From Gemmatimonadaceae bacterium (lineage in GTDB: Bacteria; Gemmatimonadota; Gemmatimonadetes; Gemmatimonadales; Gemmatimonadaceae): a stretch of DNA of 64,000 nt. The notes under the pieces were generated by a model. It saw nothing but the letters and a program-made list of their open reading frames with translations. It was not told the origin of the DNA and made no database searches. Below, in pieces: positions 45,987 to 54,859 of the stretch; position 1 is the stretch's first letter; the number at the start of each line of letters is the position of its first letter. Where the stretch lies: contig JADYYN010000013.1 in assembly GCA_020853635.1 (NCBI GenBank), positions 31,129 through 95,128 of the forward strand, given 5' to 3'. Both the position numbers and the translations under genes were made by a program.

Positions 45987-47321
45987 TCAGGGGCGACGGA
46001 TGATGATGACGACCTGACCCGTGCGGCTGGGCTGGTCGGTGCCGCCGGTGGAGCTGGGGGCGTCACGCTCAGGGAGGTTCGGAGCCGGCCCGCTGCGCTC
46101 CGTGGAGACCACGACGCCCGGCGGGTTCACGCGCTGTGCGATGCGGTCGAGCGTGGCCGGGACCCCGCCGCCGAGCGGTGCCGGATTCCCGACTTGAGCC
46201 GCGCGGACGATGCGGCCTTCATCGCTACCGCCGAAGCTGTTCTCGATCGCGGACGTCGGGACGTTCACCGATGCCTGCGCGGCCTGAGCCGACTGCAGGC
46301 GGGCACCGGCGAGGCTGAAGCTCGGGTCGAGCGAACGGGCGTTCTCGAAGAACCGCGCGGCTTCGTCGAGCCGGCCGGCGTCCGAGGCCTGCAGGCCACG
46401 GCTGAAGGCGAGGAAGGCCTGCAGGTTGTTCGTCGGGCGGCGCTGGATCGCCTGCCGCTGGGCGGGCGTGAGTTGGATCCGCAACTGGTCGAAGAGCGCG
46501 AAGACCACGTTCTTCTCCATGTCGAACAACTGCTCGAGTGTACCCGGCGAGGAAGCAGGTGCGCCGGTGCCGCCTGTCTGCACGTTCACGAGCAGCGCGT
46601 CGAGACGCAGCGTACTCCCCTGCTGGATGATCGTGCCGCTCACGATGCTGCCCGCCTGGATCAGCTTGCCGGCGCGCACGGCGGTCGCCGCATCGACACG
46701 GCCTGACTCTCCGAGTCGGATCTCATCGGCCAGCGCCTGCATGCGGTCGCGCTCCACCACGGTGAGCGAGGGCGCCTTGCTGAGGTCCGAGATCATCAGC
46801 TCGGCCAAGCCTCGCTCCAGCGGAGCGAGCGCGGTATCCGGACCGGTGAAGCGGAGGGGGGGAACGGCGATGGTGTACTGATCGCTGCGGATGTTCGACA
46901 ACCGCGCTTCATTCGCCACCGCCGCCTTCGCGTTGGCGATCGCCTCGCGGCGCGCGAGCGCCGTGAGCCGCCCGCTGATCTCATTGCGCACCTTCCGCGT
47001 CTTGCCCACCTGCAGGTACGTGTTGTACGCCTCGCGCGCGTTCGTGAGGTCACCGACCTCCTCGGACGCGAGACCGGCGTACAGCGAGCTCACCCCGTCC
47101 TTGGGGTCGAGCCGCCGCGCCTGGTCGAGCACGGTGCGCGCATCAGCGTAGCGCTTCGCCTTGTAGTACGCCACGCCGAGCGCACGGAGCGCGGCGACGT
47201 TCTGCGGGTTCTTGGCGCGGGCGGCCTCGAGCTTCGCAATGGGATCGCTGCCCTGAGCCGACGCCGTGGCGACGGTGAGCGCGATGAGCGAGCCAACGAG
47301 GAGGGAACGGACGATTCGCAT
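45987..47321 (-). CDS. Secreted TPR protein with CsgG/FlgO-like domain
   Basis: 444 residues. Signal peptide (cleavage near ASAQ-GSD), two to three TPR repeats (about 28-110: VAALRALGVAYYKAKRYADARTV), then a CsgG/FlgO-like domain (about 150-300: IAVPPLRFTGPDTALAPLERGLAELMISDL, LTVVERDRMQALADEI, VSGTIIQQGSTLRLDALLV). A further TPR-like stretch and a Pro-rich low-complexity C-terminus follow. No lipobox, unlike CsgG. ATG 47321 has AGGAGATG upstream. Likely periplasmic and linked to an outer-membrane assembly or secretion process. Confidence 0.8.
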   Translation of the reverse strand: MRIVRSLLVGSLIALTVATASAQGSDPIAKLEAARAKNPQNVAALRALGVAYYKAKRYADARTVLDQARRLDPKDGVSSLYAGLASEEVGDLTNAREAYNTYLQVGKTRKVRNEISGRLTALARREAIANAKAAVANEARLSNIRSDQYTIAVPPLRFTGPDTALAPLERGLAELMISDLSKAPSLTVVERDRMQALADEIRLGESGRVDAATAVRAGKLIQAGSIVSGTIIQQGSTLRLDALLVNVQTGGTGAPASSPGTLEQLFDMEKNVVFALFDQLRIQLTPAQRQAIQRRPTNNLQAFLAFSRGLQASDAGRLDEAARFFENARSLDPSFSLAGARLQSAQAAQASVNVPTSAIENSFGGSDEGRIVRAAQVGNPAPLGGGVPATLDRIAQRVNPPGVVVSTERSGPAPNLPERDAPSSTGGTDQPSRTGQVVIIIRRP

Positions 47322-47329
47322 CACATCTC

Positions 47330-48172
47330 CTAGCGATCGGGATCGAGCAGGTCTTCGAAGCGGAGCCACTGCTTGTAGAAATACAGATCGACATACCCGG
47401 TGGTGCCGTTGCGATTCTTCCGCACCAACACCTCGGTCGCACCCTCCACCCCGTTGGCCGGGGCGTACATCTCCTCGCGGTAGATCGCGAGCACCACGTC
47501 GGCGTTCTGCTTCACGGCGCCAGCAGCGCCGAAATCCTCGAGGACCGGGCGCGCATCCGCCCGGGAGCTCCATGCCGGAAGATGCGACGTCACCACCACA
47601 CAGACGTCACGTTCCACCGCCATCGACTTCAAGAAACGTACCGCCGCGGCCAGTTCCTCGTCCTGCGCCCGCGACGTCCCCGCCAGCGCCTGAAGGTTGT
47701 CGAGGATCAGCACCTGGACGTCCAACTCCGCTGTCCGCGCCGCCACGGCATCGAGGCCCGTCGGTAGGACCTCGAACCGGGGGCTTTTGTCACGGAGCCG
47801 CACCGCCGCCGCACCCACGCCCGCCCGCGCGAGATCATCGAGCTTGCCCTGCCGCAGATCGTCGATCCGCGCCCGGCCCTCGATCGCCAGCGCACGCTCC
47901 ATCACGCGCTCGACCGACATCTCGCCGGTCAGAAACGCGACCTTCACCCCGACGTCCGCCATCCGAAGCGCCATCGCCAGCGCCAGCGACGACTTGCCGC
48001 TCCCAACGTCCCCGCCGAGGACCACGAGGTCGCCAGCGCGCACCCCGCCGCCCAACCAGCGGTCGATGCTCGGAAAACCGGTCTGCGACGTGTCCCCTGC
48101 AAGGGATCCGTCCGCCACCAGGTCGATCCGACGCATGACGCGGGAGATCGGGGAAATGTCCGTGGGACGCAA
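47330..48172 (-). CDS. Stand-alone DnaB-core (RecA-like) ATPase
   Basis: 280 residues consisting only of the RecA/DnaB C-terminal motor domain. TGFPSIDRWLGGGVRAGDLVVLGG leads into Walker A GGDVGSGKSS (53-62); FLTGEMS is the DnaB-type motif after the first strand, LILDNLQAL the Walker B, and the H3-like VVTSHLPAWSS and the late KNRNGTTGYVDLYF close the DnaB resemblance. The N-terminal domain needed for primase binding and hexamer collar is missing, so it is not the replicative helicase. TTG 48172 is used, with AGAGGCGAT upstream; ATG 48136 is an alternative. Role unknown. Confidence 0.85.
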   Translation of the reverse strand: MRPTDISPISRVMRRIDLVADGSLAGDTSQTGFPSIDRWLGGGVRAGDLVVLGGDVGSGKSSLALAMALRMADVGVKVAFLTGEMSVERVMERALAIEGRARIDDLRQGKLDDLARAGVGAAAVRLRDKSPRFEVLPTGLDAVAARTAELDVQVLILDNLQALAGTSRAQDEELAAAVRFLKSMAVERDVCVVVTSHLPAWSSRADARPVLEDFGAAGAVKQNADVVLAIYREEMYAPANGVEGATEVLVRKNRNGTTGYVDLYFYKQWLRFEDLLDPDR

Positions 48173-48201
48173 ATCGCCTCTAAGGTAGGGACCGACCAGC
48201 C

Positions 48202-48711
48202 CTAAGCTACCGGCCGGTCGCGGACCCCGGCAAGCACCGGGGCCTCCGCTCGCAGGGCATCGGCGAGGCGGACCAACTCCAAACGTGCGCCCTTGTCGAG
48301 GTGCGGTGAAGTGACCTCGGTCACGGCGGCGAGCGCGTCTGCTGCGCTGTGGCGGTCATCCGCCGCGCTGGTGGCGTAGACCCGCAGCAGCGCCGTGCGC
48401 GCCTTGGCCGGAAGGGTCAGCGCCCCGAGCCACTGCCGGGCCCCTTCGGCGCGGGCCTCACGCGTGGGGCCCGGCAACAGGTGCGGCGAGCGGAGCCCCT
48501 CGACCAACCGCACGGCCATCACCGCCCCCAACAACGACTCGCGCGCACCGCCCAGCGTCGCTCGCGCGGCGCGCGACAACAGCGCGGGGCAGGGGAAGCT
48601 GGCGCGGGCAGGAGCGAACGGCGGCGAGGCGTCTGGCACGGGGTGAAACTGCGACCACGAAGCCTCCGGGCGGAAGGGGCGCGCCTCCGCCACCCGTCTC
48701 GTGCCGGTCAC
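48202..48711 (-). CDS. Hypothetical protein upstream of the DnaB-core ATPase
   Basis: 169 residues, Ala/Arg/Leu-rich and helical, with no motif I recognise. It lies 29 bases above the DnaB-core gene on the same strand and may be translated with it. Codon pattern is like the neighbours; still, an absence of features keeps confidence moderate. Confidence 0.5.
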   Translation of the reverse strand: MTGTRRVAEARPFRPEASWSQFHPVPDASPPFAPARASFPCPALLSRAARATLGGARESLLGAVMAVRLVEGLRSPHLLPGPTREARAEGARQWLGALTLPAKARTALLRVYATSAADDRHSAADALAAVTEVTSPHLDKGARLELVRLADALRAEAPVLAGVRDRPVA

Positions 48712-48769
48712 AATGCCGCCGCGCGGCTGCCGACCGGCGGCCGCGTTGGATGCGACCGCGCCACAAGAC

Positions 48770-48775
48770 TATCTT
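48770..48775 (+). promoter_or_regulatory. -10 candidate for the leader ORF and ABC transporter operon
   Basis: TATCTT, 8 bases before the ATG of the 15-codon leader ORF at 48784 and 55 bases before the transporter start. Confidence 0.45.
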
Positions 48776-48783
48776 CCGGTCCT

Positions 48784-48831
48784 ATGAACGTCCCGGCGCC
48801 TGAGCGCCCGACCGCCGCCACGCGCCGCTGA
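48784..48831 (+). CDS. 15-residue leader peptide overlapping the ABC transporter start
   Basis: ATG at 48784 encodes MNVPAPERPTAATRR and stops at TGA 48829-48831, whose last base is the A of the transporter ATG (TGATG). The transporter start has no ribosome site of its own, while the leader ORF begins 8 bases after a TATCTT element. This layout fits leaderless translation of the leader followed by re-initiation on the transporter. The peptide is Pro/Arg-rich without a signal sequence. Too short to prove by composition. Confidence 0.45.
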   Translation: MNVPAPERPTAATRR

Positions 48832-50708
48832 TGCGCGTCTATCGCCGCCTCCTCCAGTTCCTGCGACCGCATTCGTGGCGGCTCGGCGGGAACGTGGTGT
48901 TCAATGTCATCGCCGCCGTCCTCGACGGTGTGGCGTTCACGCTGCTGATCCCGTTCCTCAACTCGCTCTTCGGGCTCGAGACGAAGATCGCCGAGGGGAT
49001 GGGCTGGCTGACGGTGCTGCAGCAGTGGCTGATCGGGCCGTTCATCGACCCCGCACAGCCCATGCAGTCGCTGCGCGCCGTGATCCTCGTGATCCTCACG
49101 ATGGTCGCGATCAAGAACCTGTTCCTCTGGGCCGGCGGACAGTTCGGCGCGTCGTTGCAGGAGTACATCACGCGGGACCTGCGCGCGACGGTGTTCTCGC
49201 ATATGCAGCGGCTGCCGCTCACGTGGTTCGGCCGCACCAAGACCGGTCAGATCATCTCGCGCATCCTGACCGACACGGAACAGACCAAGATCATCCTCGC
49301 CGAACTGGCGACGCGGACCATCCAGAACCTCGCGACCATCATCGTGACGGTGGTGATCCTGTTCACCATGTCGGTGCGCCTCACGCTGGTCTCGCTGGTC
49401 ATCGCCCCGGTGGTGATGGCGTTACTACAGCCGTTGCTCCGCAAACTGCGCAAGGGGCATCGTCGTCTCCGCAACGAGTACGGCGAGATGACCAGCGTGC
49501 TGCAGGAAGTGGTGAGCGGCATCCGTCTGGTAAAGTCGTTCCGCGGCGAGCCGTATGAGGACCAGCGGTTCATCGGTGCGTCGGTGCGTTACTCAGGCGG
49601 GATGACCCGCATGCAGCGTCTCTCACTGTTGGCCAGTCCGCTCACCGAAGTGCTCGGCACGGTCATCGCCATGGGCGTGTTGTGGATCGGAGCGACGCTT
49701 GTGCTCACCGATCGCACGATGAATGGCACGGACCTCGTCACGTTCATGATCCTCGTGATGCGGCTGCTGCAGCCCATCAAGCAGCTCTCGCAGGCGCCCA
49801 CCGCCGCGCAGCAGTCGCTCGCTGCGGCTGAGCGCTTGCTCGACGTGCTCGACCAACCCACTGAGACGCAGCTGGACAAGGGCACGCGGCAGGTGCAGGG
49901 CCTGCGCGACGGTGTGGCGTTCGACGCTGTGCACTTCGCGTACGGCGACGACGCCGTGCTGAGCGATGTGAGCTTCAGCGCGCGCAAGGGCGAGATCGTC
50001 GCACTCGTCGGCGCCAGTGGCGCGGGCAAGAGCACGTTGGTCGATCTCATCCCGCGGTTCATCGAACCCACCAAGGGCCGCGTGCTCATCGACGGCGTCG
50101 ATTCGCGCGAGATCGAGTTGTCGTCGCTGCGCTCGCTCACCGGCATCGTGAGCCAGGACACGGTGCTCTTCAATGACAGTGTGCGCGCGAACATCGCGTA
50201 CGGCGCGCAGGGCCGCTTCACGCAGGCGCAGATCGAAGCCGCCGCACGTTCGGCCAACGCGCACGAGTTCATCATGGCGCTGCGGCAGGGCTACGACACG
50301 GTGCTCGGCGAACGCGGCACACGACTCTCCGGCGGGCAGCGGCAACGTCTCGCTATCGCGCGCGCGCTGCTCACCGATCCGCCCATCCTCATCCTCGACG
50401 AAGCTACCTCGGCGCTCGACACCGAGAGTGAACGGCTCGTGCAGGAAGCCATCGACCGCCTGCTCGCCGGGCGCACGGTGTTCGTGATCGCGCACCGGCT
50501 CTCCACCATCGTGCACGCCACACAGATCCTCGTGCTCGACAAGGGGCAGGTAGTGGAGCGCGGCACACATGCCGAACTGCTCGCGCGCGGCGGGGCTTAC
50601 GCACGGCTGCACGCGATGCAGGAGCGCGCGCCGGTGAGCCCGCTCATCGAGGAGCCCGAGGTCGAGGTTTCTGAGCTTGAGCGCGACGCCGACGACGTCG
50701 ATGACTGA
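48831..50708 (+). CDS. ABC exporter, fused permease-ATPase, MsbA-like
   Basis: 625 residues. Six-helix ABC exporter membrane domain (about 15-320) and ATPase with Walker A GASGAGKST, signature LSGGQRQRLAIARALL, Walker B ILILDEATSALD and switch His in VIAHRLST. As a homodimer it would flip a lipid or drug across the inner membrane. The next gene is a LpxL-type acyltransferase that overlaps it by 8 bases, so lipid A core or another lipid is the likely cargo. Translation probably depends on the short upstream ORF. Confidence 0.9.
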   Translation: MRVYRRLLQFLRPHSWRLGGNVVFNVIAAVLDGVAFTLLIPFLNSLFGLETKIAEGMGWLTVLQQWLIGPFIDPAQPMQSLRAVILVILTMVAIKNLFLWAGGQFGASLQEYITRDLRATVFSHMQRLPLTWFGRTKTGQIISRILTDTEQTKIILAELATRTIQNLATIIVTVVILFTMSVRLTLVSLVIAPVVMALLQPLLRKLRKGHRRLRNEYGEMTSVLQEVVSGIRLVKSFRGEPYEDQRFIGASVRYSGGMTRMQRLSLLASPLTEVLGTVIAMGVLWIGATLVLTDRTMNGTDLVTFMILVMRLLQPIKQLSQAPTAAQQSLAAAERLLDVLDQPTETQLDKGTRQVQGLRDGVAFDAVHFAYGDDAVLSDVSFSARKGEIVALVGASGAGKSTLVDLIPRFIEPTKGRVLIDGVDSREIELSSLRSLTGIVSQDTVLFNDSVRANIAYGAQGRFTQAQIEAAARSANAHEFIMALRQGYDTVLGERGTRLSGGQRQRLAIARALLTDPPILILDEATSALDTESERLVQEAIDRLLAGRTVFVIAHRLSTIVHATQILVLDKGQVVERGTHAELLARGGAYARLHAMQERAPVSPLIEEPEVEVSELERDADDVDD

Positions 50709-51669
50709 GACGCCGGCCACTCCCGCGGCGTCCAAGCCCGAGCGCGACACTGCGAAGCCCACATTCACGCAGTGGGCGGAGTACGCCGCGCTGCGGACCA
50801 TCGCGACGCTGCTGCGGCCGTTCGGCTTCCGCGCGGCGTCGGCCGTCGGGGCGTTCGTAGGCGGACTCGGGTGGCGACCGTTCCGCCTGCGCGCAGCGCA
50901 GGTCGAGCGCACCATCCAAGCGTGCTTCCCCGCGTTCACACCGGCGCGGGTGCGCGACGTCGCGCGCGAGTCGTACCGCGGACTCGGTCGGGTGGCGATG
51001 GAGAGCATCTTCCTCTCGCGCGCCTCGCGCGAGGAGGTCATGGAAGCTTTCGTCGCGCCGCACCAGTACGAGGTGCTCGAACGTGCGTTCGCGCAGGGCA
51101 AGGGTGTGATCCTCGTCGCGGGACACCTCGGCAACTGGGAGTTGAGTGCGGCGTACATGACGGGGCGCGGGCTCCCGATCGATGCGATCGCAATGCACAT
51201 GGCCAACCCGCTCTCCGACGGCTTCTTCAAGCGCACGCGCGAACGGTTCGGTACGCGCGTGATCTTCGATGATCAAGCGGTGCGCGCCATCCCGCGTGCG
51301 CTCAAGGAAGGGCGCGGCATCGGCTTCCTCTCCGACCAGAGTGCGAAGGGCCTCGCGTCGACGTTCATCCCGTTCTTCGGGCGCCCGGCGCGTACGCCGC
51401 GCGGGGCCGCCGTGTTCGCGCTGCGCGGCGACCTCCCCATGGTGTTCGTCGTCGCGCTCCGCCAGCCTGATGGACGCTACCAAGCGCACTTCGAAGAAGT
51501 GCCGCTGGTGAAGACCGGCGATAAGGAACACGACATCGACGCCACGGTGCTGCGCTACACGCAGGTGCTCGAGCGATTGGTGCGCGAGCACCCGGAGCAG
51601 TATTTCTGGCAGCATCGCCGTTGGAAGGGACAGCCCAAGGACACCCCGCCGCACCTCAGGATGCCATGA
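50701..51669 (+). CDS. LpxL/LpxM-type lysophospholipid acyltransferase
   Basis: 322 residues. The catalytic H-x4-E motif is HLGNWE (His142, Glu147); a membrane-proximal N-terminal helix (about 30-48) and the late FIPFFGRPARTPRGAAVFAL segment match LpxL/HtrB-like secondary acyltransferases. It acts at the inner membrane, adding an acyl chain from acyl-ACP to lipid A or a related glycolipid. ATG 50701 gives an 8-base overlap with the ABC gene; TTG 50677 is possible. Confidence 0.9.
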   Translation: MTETPATPAASKPERDTAKPTFTQWAEYAALRTIATLLRPFGFRAASAVGAFVGGLGWRPFRLRAAQVERTIQACFPAFTPARVRDVARESYRGLGRVAMESIFLSRASREEVMEAFVAPHQYEVLERAFAQGKGVILVAGHLGNWELSAAYMTGRGLPIDAIAMHMANPLSDGFFKRTRERFGTRVIFDDQAVRAIPRALKEGRGIGFLSDQSAKGLASTFIPFFGRPARTPRGAAVFALRGDLPMVFVVALRQPDGRYQAHFEEVPLVKTGDKEHDIDATVLRYTQVLERLVREHPEQYFWQHRRWKGQPKDTPPHLRMP

Positions 51670-52826
51670 CCGACAACGTCGCCGAGTTGAGCGCGCTGCG
51701 CGCGCGCGAGTTCCCGTGGGAAGTGCGGGGTGATGCGATCCACTTCGACCACGCCTCCGTGGGTCCGCTGCCGCAGTGCGCGCGTGATGCGCTCGACGCC
51801 TACGGCCTCAAGCGCGCCGAGCCGCATCGATTGGGGATGGATGACTTCTTTCCCGTGCTGGACCGTGCGCGGTCACTCGCAGGCCAGTTGATCGGTGCGA
51901 GCGCCGGCGAGATCGCGCTCACGACCAATACCAGTTGGGGTGTGAACCTTGCGGCCTACACGCTGCCGCTCGGCCCCGGTGACATCGTGCTCGGCAGTCG
52001 CGGTGAGTTTCCGGCGAACGTGTATCCGTGGATGGCGGCGGCGAAGGCGCGTGGGTTCACGTTCGAGATGCTGCCGTTGGCGGGCACGGCGGCGGACGAA
52101 GAGTTGATCCTGCGTCGTATCGCCGAGGATGAGCGCGTGAAGTGTGTGGCGCTGAGTTGGGTGTCGTTCTGGAGCGGTGCGCGCATCGACCTCGCGCGCA
52201 TCGGCGCGGCATGCCGGGCGGCCGAGGTGTGGTTCGCGGTCGATGCCATTCAGGGCCTAGGCCCGCTCACGCTCGATGTGCGCACGATGCCCGTGGATTT
52301 CGTCTCGTGTGGCGCGCAGAAGTGGCTCTGCTCGCCGTGGGGCAGCGGATTCGTGTACGTGCGCGGCGAGCTGATCCCGCAGTTGGAGCCGCCGGCCGCG
52401 GGCTGGCTCGCCCAGGCGAGCTCCGGCGACTTCGGGCGTTTCCTCGACTACGACCCCGCGTGGCACACCGACGCGCGGAAGTTCGAGGTTGGGACTATCC
52501 CGTATCAGGACATCGTGGGGATGAACGAGAGTCTCGCGTTGTTCCTGAGACTGGGCCCCAAGCAGATCGAATCGCACGTGCGTGCGTTGACCACTCGGAT
52601 CATCGAGTGGACGCACAAGCGCCGCGGCGTGAAGCTGCTCACGCCCGAGGCTGCGGCCTCGCGGGCCGGGATCGTGGCGCTGGCGACGAACGACCTCGAC
52701 GGCGACTCCAAGAAGCTGCGTGCGGCGAAGGTGACGCACTCGGTGCGCGAGGGGGCGATCCGGCTGTCGCCGCACTTCCATAACACGATGGAGGAGGTCG
52801 AGGTGGTGTTGGGGGCGCTGGGCTGA
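51666..52826 (+). CDS. Class V aminotransferase-fold PLP enzyme
   Basis: 386 residues, fold type I. PLP Lys219 lies in SCGAQKWLCSPWG; GPLPQCARDALDAY and TTNTSWGVNLAA are the cofactor-phosphate segments, and Asp in WFAVDAIQGLGPL contacts the ring. The mobile active-site cysteine of NifS/SufS desulfurases is not seen; the form is nearer to isopenicillin-N-epimerase/kynureninase-like class V enzymes. Substrate unknown. It overlaps the acyltransferase by 4 bases. Confidence 0.88.
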   Translation: MTDNVAELSALRAREFPWEVRGDAIHFDHASVGPLPQCARDALDAYGLKRAEPHRLGMDDFFPVLDRARSLAGQLIGASAGEIALTTNTSWGVNLAAYTLPLGPGDIVLGSRGEFPANVYPWMAAAKARGFTFEMLPLAGTAADEELILRRIAEDERVKCVALSWVSFWSGARIDLARIGAACRAAEVWFAVDAIQGLGPLTLDVRTMPVDFVSCGAQKWLCSPWGSGFVYVRGELIPQLEPPAAGWLAQASSGDFGRFLDYDPAWHTDARKFEVGTIPYQDIVGMNESLALFLRLGPKQIESHVRALTTRIIEWTHKRRGVKLLTPEAAASRAGIVALATNDLDGDSKKLRAAKVTHSVREGAIRLSPHFHNTMEEVEVVLGALG

Positions 52827-52857
52827 GCACCGATGATGAGCCAGGGGCGGCCCCGGT

Positions 52858-52863
52858 TATCTT
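52858..52863 (+). promoter_or_regulatory. -10 candidate, leaderless prfC
   Basis: TATCTT, 6 bases before GTG 52870, within GTTATCTTTC as in front of the EamA gene. No ribosome site is present. Confidence 0.5.
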
Positions 52864-52869
52864 TCCTCC

Positions 52870-54546
52870 GTGACCGCCCCAACCTCCGCTTCCGCCCCCC
52901 TCGACGCCCTCATCGCGCGTCGACGCACCTTCGCGATCATCTCGCATCCTGACGCCGGCAAGACCACGCTGACGGAGAAGCTCCTGCTCTACGGCGGAGC
53001 CATCCATCAGGCCGGCGCGGTGAAGGCGCGTAAGTCGCAACGGCACGCCACCTCCGACTGGATGGCGCTCGAACAGGAGCGCGGTATCTCGGTCACCTCG
53101 TCGGTGCTGCAGTTCGAGTACCACGGCTACCAGGTCAACCTGCTCGACACCCCGGGCCACCAGGACTTCGGCGAAGACACGTACCGCGTGCTCATCGCGG
53201 CCGACAGCGCCGTCATGCTGCTCGACAACCGCAAAGGCGTCGAAGAGCGCACGCGGCAGTTGTTCGACGTCTGCCGCCGTCGCCGCATGCCCATCTTCAC
53301 GGTGGTCAACAAGTGTGACCGCGTGGGTGAGGATCCGCTCAAGCTGGTCAGCGACCTCGAAGCCGAGCTCGGCATCACGGCCGTCGCGGCGCACTGGCCC
53401 ATCCATATGGATACGGCGGAGCAGGGCACGGTCTTTGTGGGGGTCTACGACCGACGCCGCAAGCGTGCGTTCCTGTTCGAGCGCGGCACGCATCACGGTG
53501 CCAAGCGCGTCGAGACGGAGACGGTCGATCTCTCAGGTGCCGATGACCAGAAGCTCGTCGACGCACTCGGCGGCGACGAGGCGGCGGTGAATGCGGTCGC
53601 GAAGCTGGCGCACGATGTCGAGCTGCTCGACATGGCCGGCCACGAGTTCGATGCCGCGGCGATCCTCGCCGGCGAACAGACGCCCGTGTACTTCGCCTCC
53701 GCGATCACCAACTTCGGTGTGGAGCCCTTCCTCGAAGACTTCCTGCCGCTGGCTCCCTCGCCGGTCGCCCGCGACAGCAGCGCGGGGCCGGTGTCACCGG
53801 CGCTCGACGCGTTCACCGGCTTCGTGTTCAAGGTGCAGGCGAACATGGATCCGCGTCACCACGATCGGATCGCGTTCTTGCGGGTGTGTTCCGGGCGCTA
53901 CGCCGCCGGACTCGACGTCACGCACGTGCGCACGGGCAAAGGCTTCAAGCTCGCGCCGCCGCAGCAGTTCCTGGGCCGCGAGCGCGCGTTCGCCGAGGAA
54001 GCGTTGCCGGGCGATGTGGTTGGTGTGCACGATCGCGGCCTGCTGCGGATCGGCGACACGCTCGCGACCAGCGACGCGCCCAAGGACACCGAAGGCAAGC
54101 TGCTCGAGTACGTAGGCATCCCGCGCTTCGCGCCGGAGCACTTCGCGCGCATCATCTCCAAGGACCCGCTGCGTCGCAAGGCGCTCGACAAGGGCCTGCG
54201 TGAACTCACCGAAGAAGGCGCCGCCCAGGTGTTCTTCGCCGAGTCGCACATGGGGCCGGTGCCGATCGTGGGTGCGGTGGGTCTGCTGCAGTTCGATGTG
54301 ATGGTGCATCGGTTGGAGCATGAGTACGGCGCGCCCTGCACCCTAGAGAAGCTGCCGTTCCGGTATCCGCGCTGGGTGACGGGTTCAAAGGCTGCGATCG
54401 AACGGCTGGGGGAGTCGCAGGACCTTTCCTTGTTGTTCGACGCCAAGAACCATCCTGTGATCCTGTTCCGGGATGAGTGGCGGTTGCGGTGGGCCCTGGA
54501 GCGGGCCGAGTCGACGGGGCTCGTGTTCCATGACGCGGCGCCGTAA
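52870..54546 (+). CDS. prfC: Peptide chain release factor 3
   Basis: 558 residues. GTPase motifs SHPDAGKTTLTEKLL (G1), DTPGHQDFGEDTY (G3) and VNKCDR (G4), then EF-Tu-like domain 2 and the RF3-specific C-terminal domain. It removes RF1/RF2 from the ribosome after termination. It is about 30 residues longer than E. coli RF3, mostly in the G domain. GTG start. Confidence 0.97.
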   Translation: MTAPTSASAPLDALIARRRTFAIISHPDAGKTTLTEKLLLYGGAIHQAGAVKARKSQRHATSDWMALEQERGISVTSSVLQFEYHGYQVNLLDTPGHQDFGEDTYRVLIAADSAVMLLDNRKGVEERTRQLFDVCRRRRMPIFTVVNKCDRVGEDPLKLVSDLEAELGITAVAAHWPIHMDTAEQGTVFVGVYDRRRKRAFLFERGTHHGAKRVETETVDLSGADDQKLVDALGGDEAAVNAVAKLAHDVELLDMAGHEFDAAAILAGEQTPVYFASAITNFGVEPFLEDFLPLAPSPVARDSSAGPVSPALDAFTGFVFKVQANMDPRHHDRIAFLRVCSGRYAAGLDVTHVRTGKGFKLAPPQQFLGRERAFAEEALPGDVVGVHDRGLLRIGDTLATSDAPKDTEGKLLEYVGIPRFAPEHFARIISKDPLRRKALDKGLRELTEEGAAQVFFAESHMGPVPIVGAVGLLQFDVMVHRLEHEYGAPCTLEKLPFRYPRWVTGSKAAIERLGESQDLSLLFDAKNHPVILFRDEWRLRWALERAESTGLVFHDAAP

Positions 54547-54553
54547 GGGAACC

Positions 54554-54723
54554 GCTTCACCACGGGGGCGCAGGGGACACAGGGGAGACAGGGAACGCAG
54601 GGAGCAGCGGGAGAGACGGTCGTTAGTTGAGTTGGAGACTCGGGGGATTCGGACGCCAAGTCCGAGTCCCCCGTTCTTCAGAATCCCGCTCCCCTGTGTC
54701 CCCTGTGACCCTGTGGTGAAACG
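54554..54723. repeat. 170-base extragenic near-palindrome with hairpin core
   Basis: Core hairpin: CGGGGGATTCGGAC (54641-54654) and GTCCGAGTCCCCCG (54660-54673), one G-U, 5-base loop. Outer arms are inverted: CTTCACCACGGGGGCGCAGG (from 54555) pairs loosely with the segment that ends CCTGTGACCCTGTGGTGAA near 54720; both contain loose tandem copies of an ACAGGGG unit, for example CAGGGGACACAGGGGAGACA. It follows prfC by a few bases and can end its transcript. The rest of this 313-base gap before the TonB receptor holds only the small inverted repeat at 54793. Confidence 0.8.
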
Positions 54724-54792
54724 CGACCCCACGCTGCCCTAAACCCTTTGGCATGCCCCCGCGTACTAACACCAGCCCAGAGCAACCGTCTG

Positions 54793-54810
54793 ACCCATAC
54801 CCGGGTCATA
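54793..54810. promoter_or_regulatory. Inverted repeat upstream of the TonB receptor
   Basis: TGACCCATACCCGGGTCA: 6-base arms TGACCC/GGGTCA, 50 bases before the GTG. Possible operator; no regulator is adjacent. Confidence 0.3.
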
Positions 54811-54859
54811 CCTCGGTCGACCTCTGCAGTCCGCGATCCCACCCGCATCCGAGCCTGTT

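Noticed and set aside
49623-51654. Long minus-strand frames opposite the ABC transporter and acyltransferase
   Set aside because: No recognisable domain; both plus-strand genes have complete catalytic motifs.
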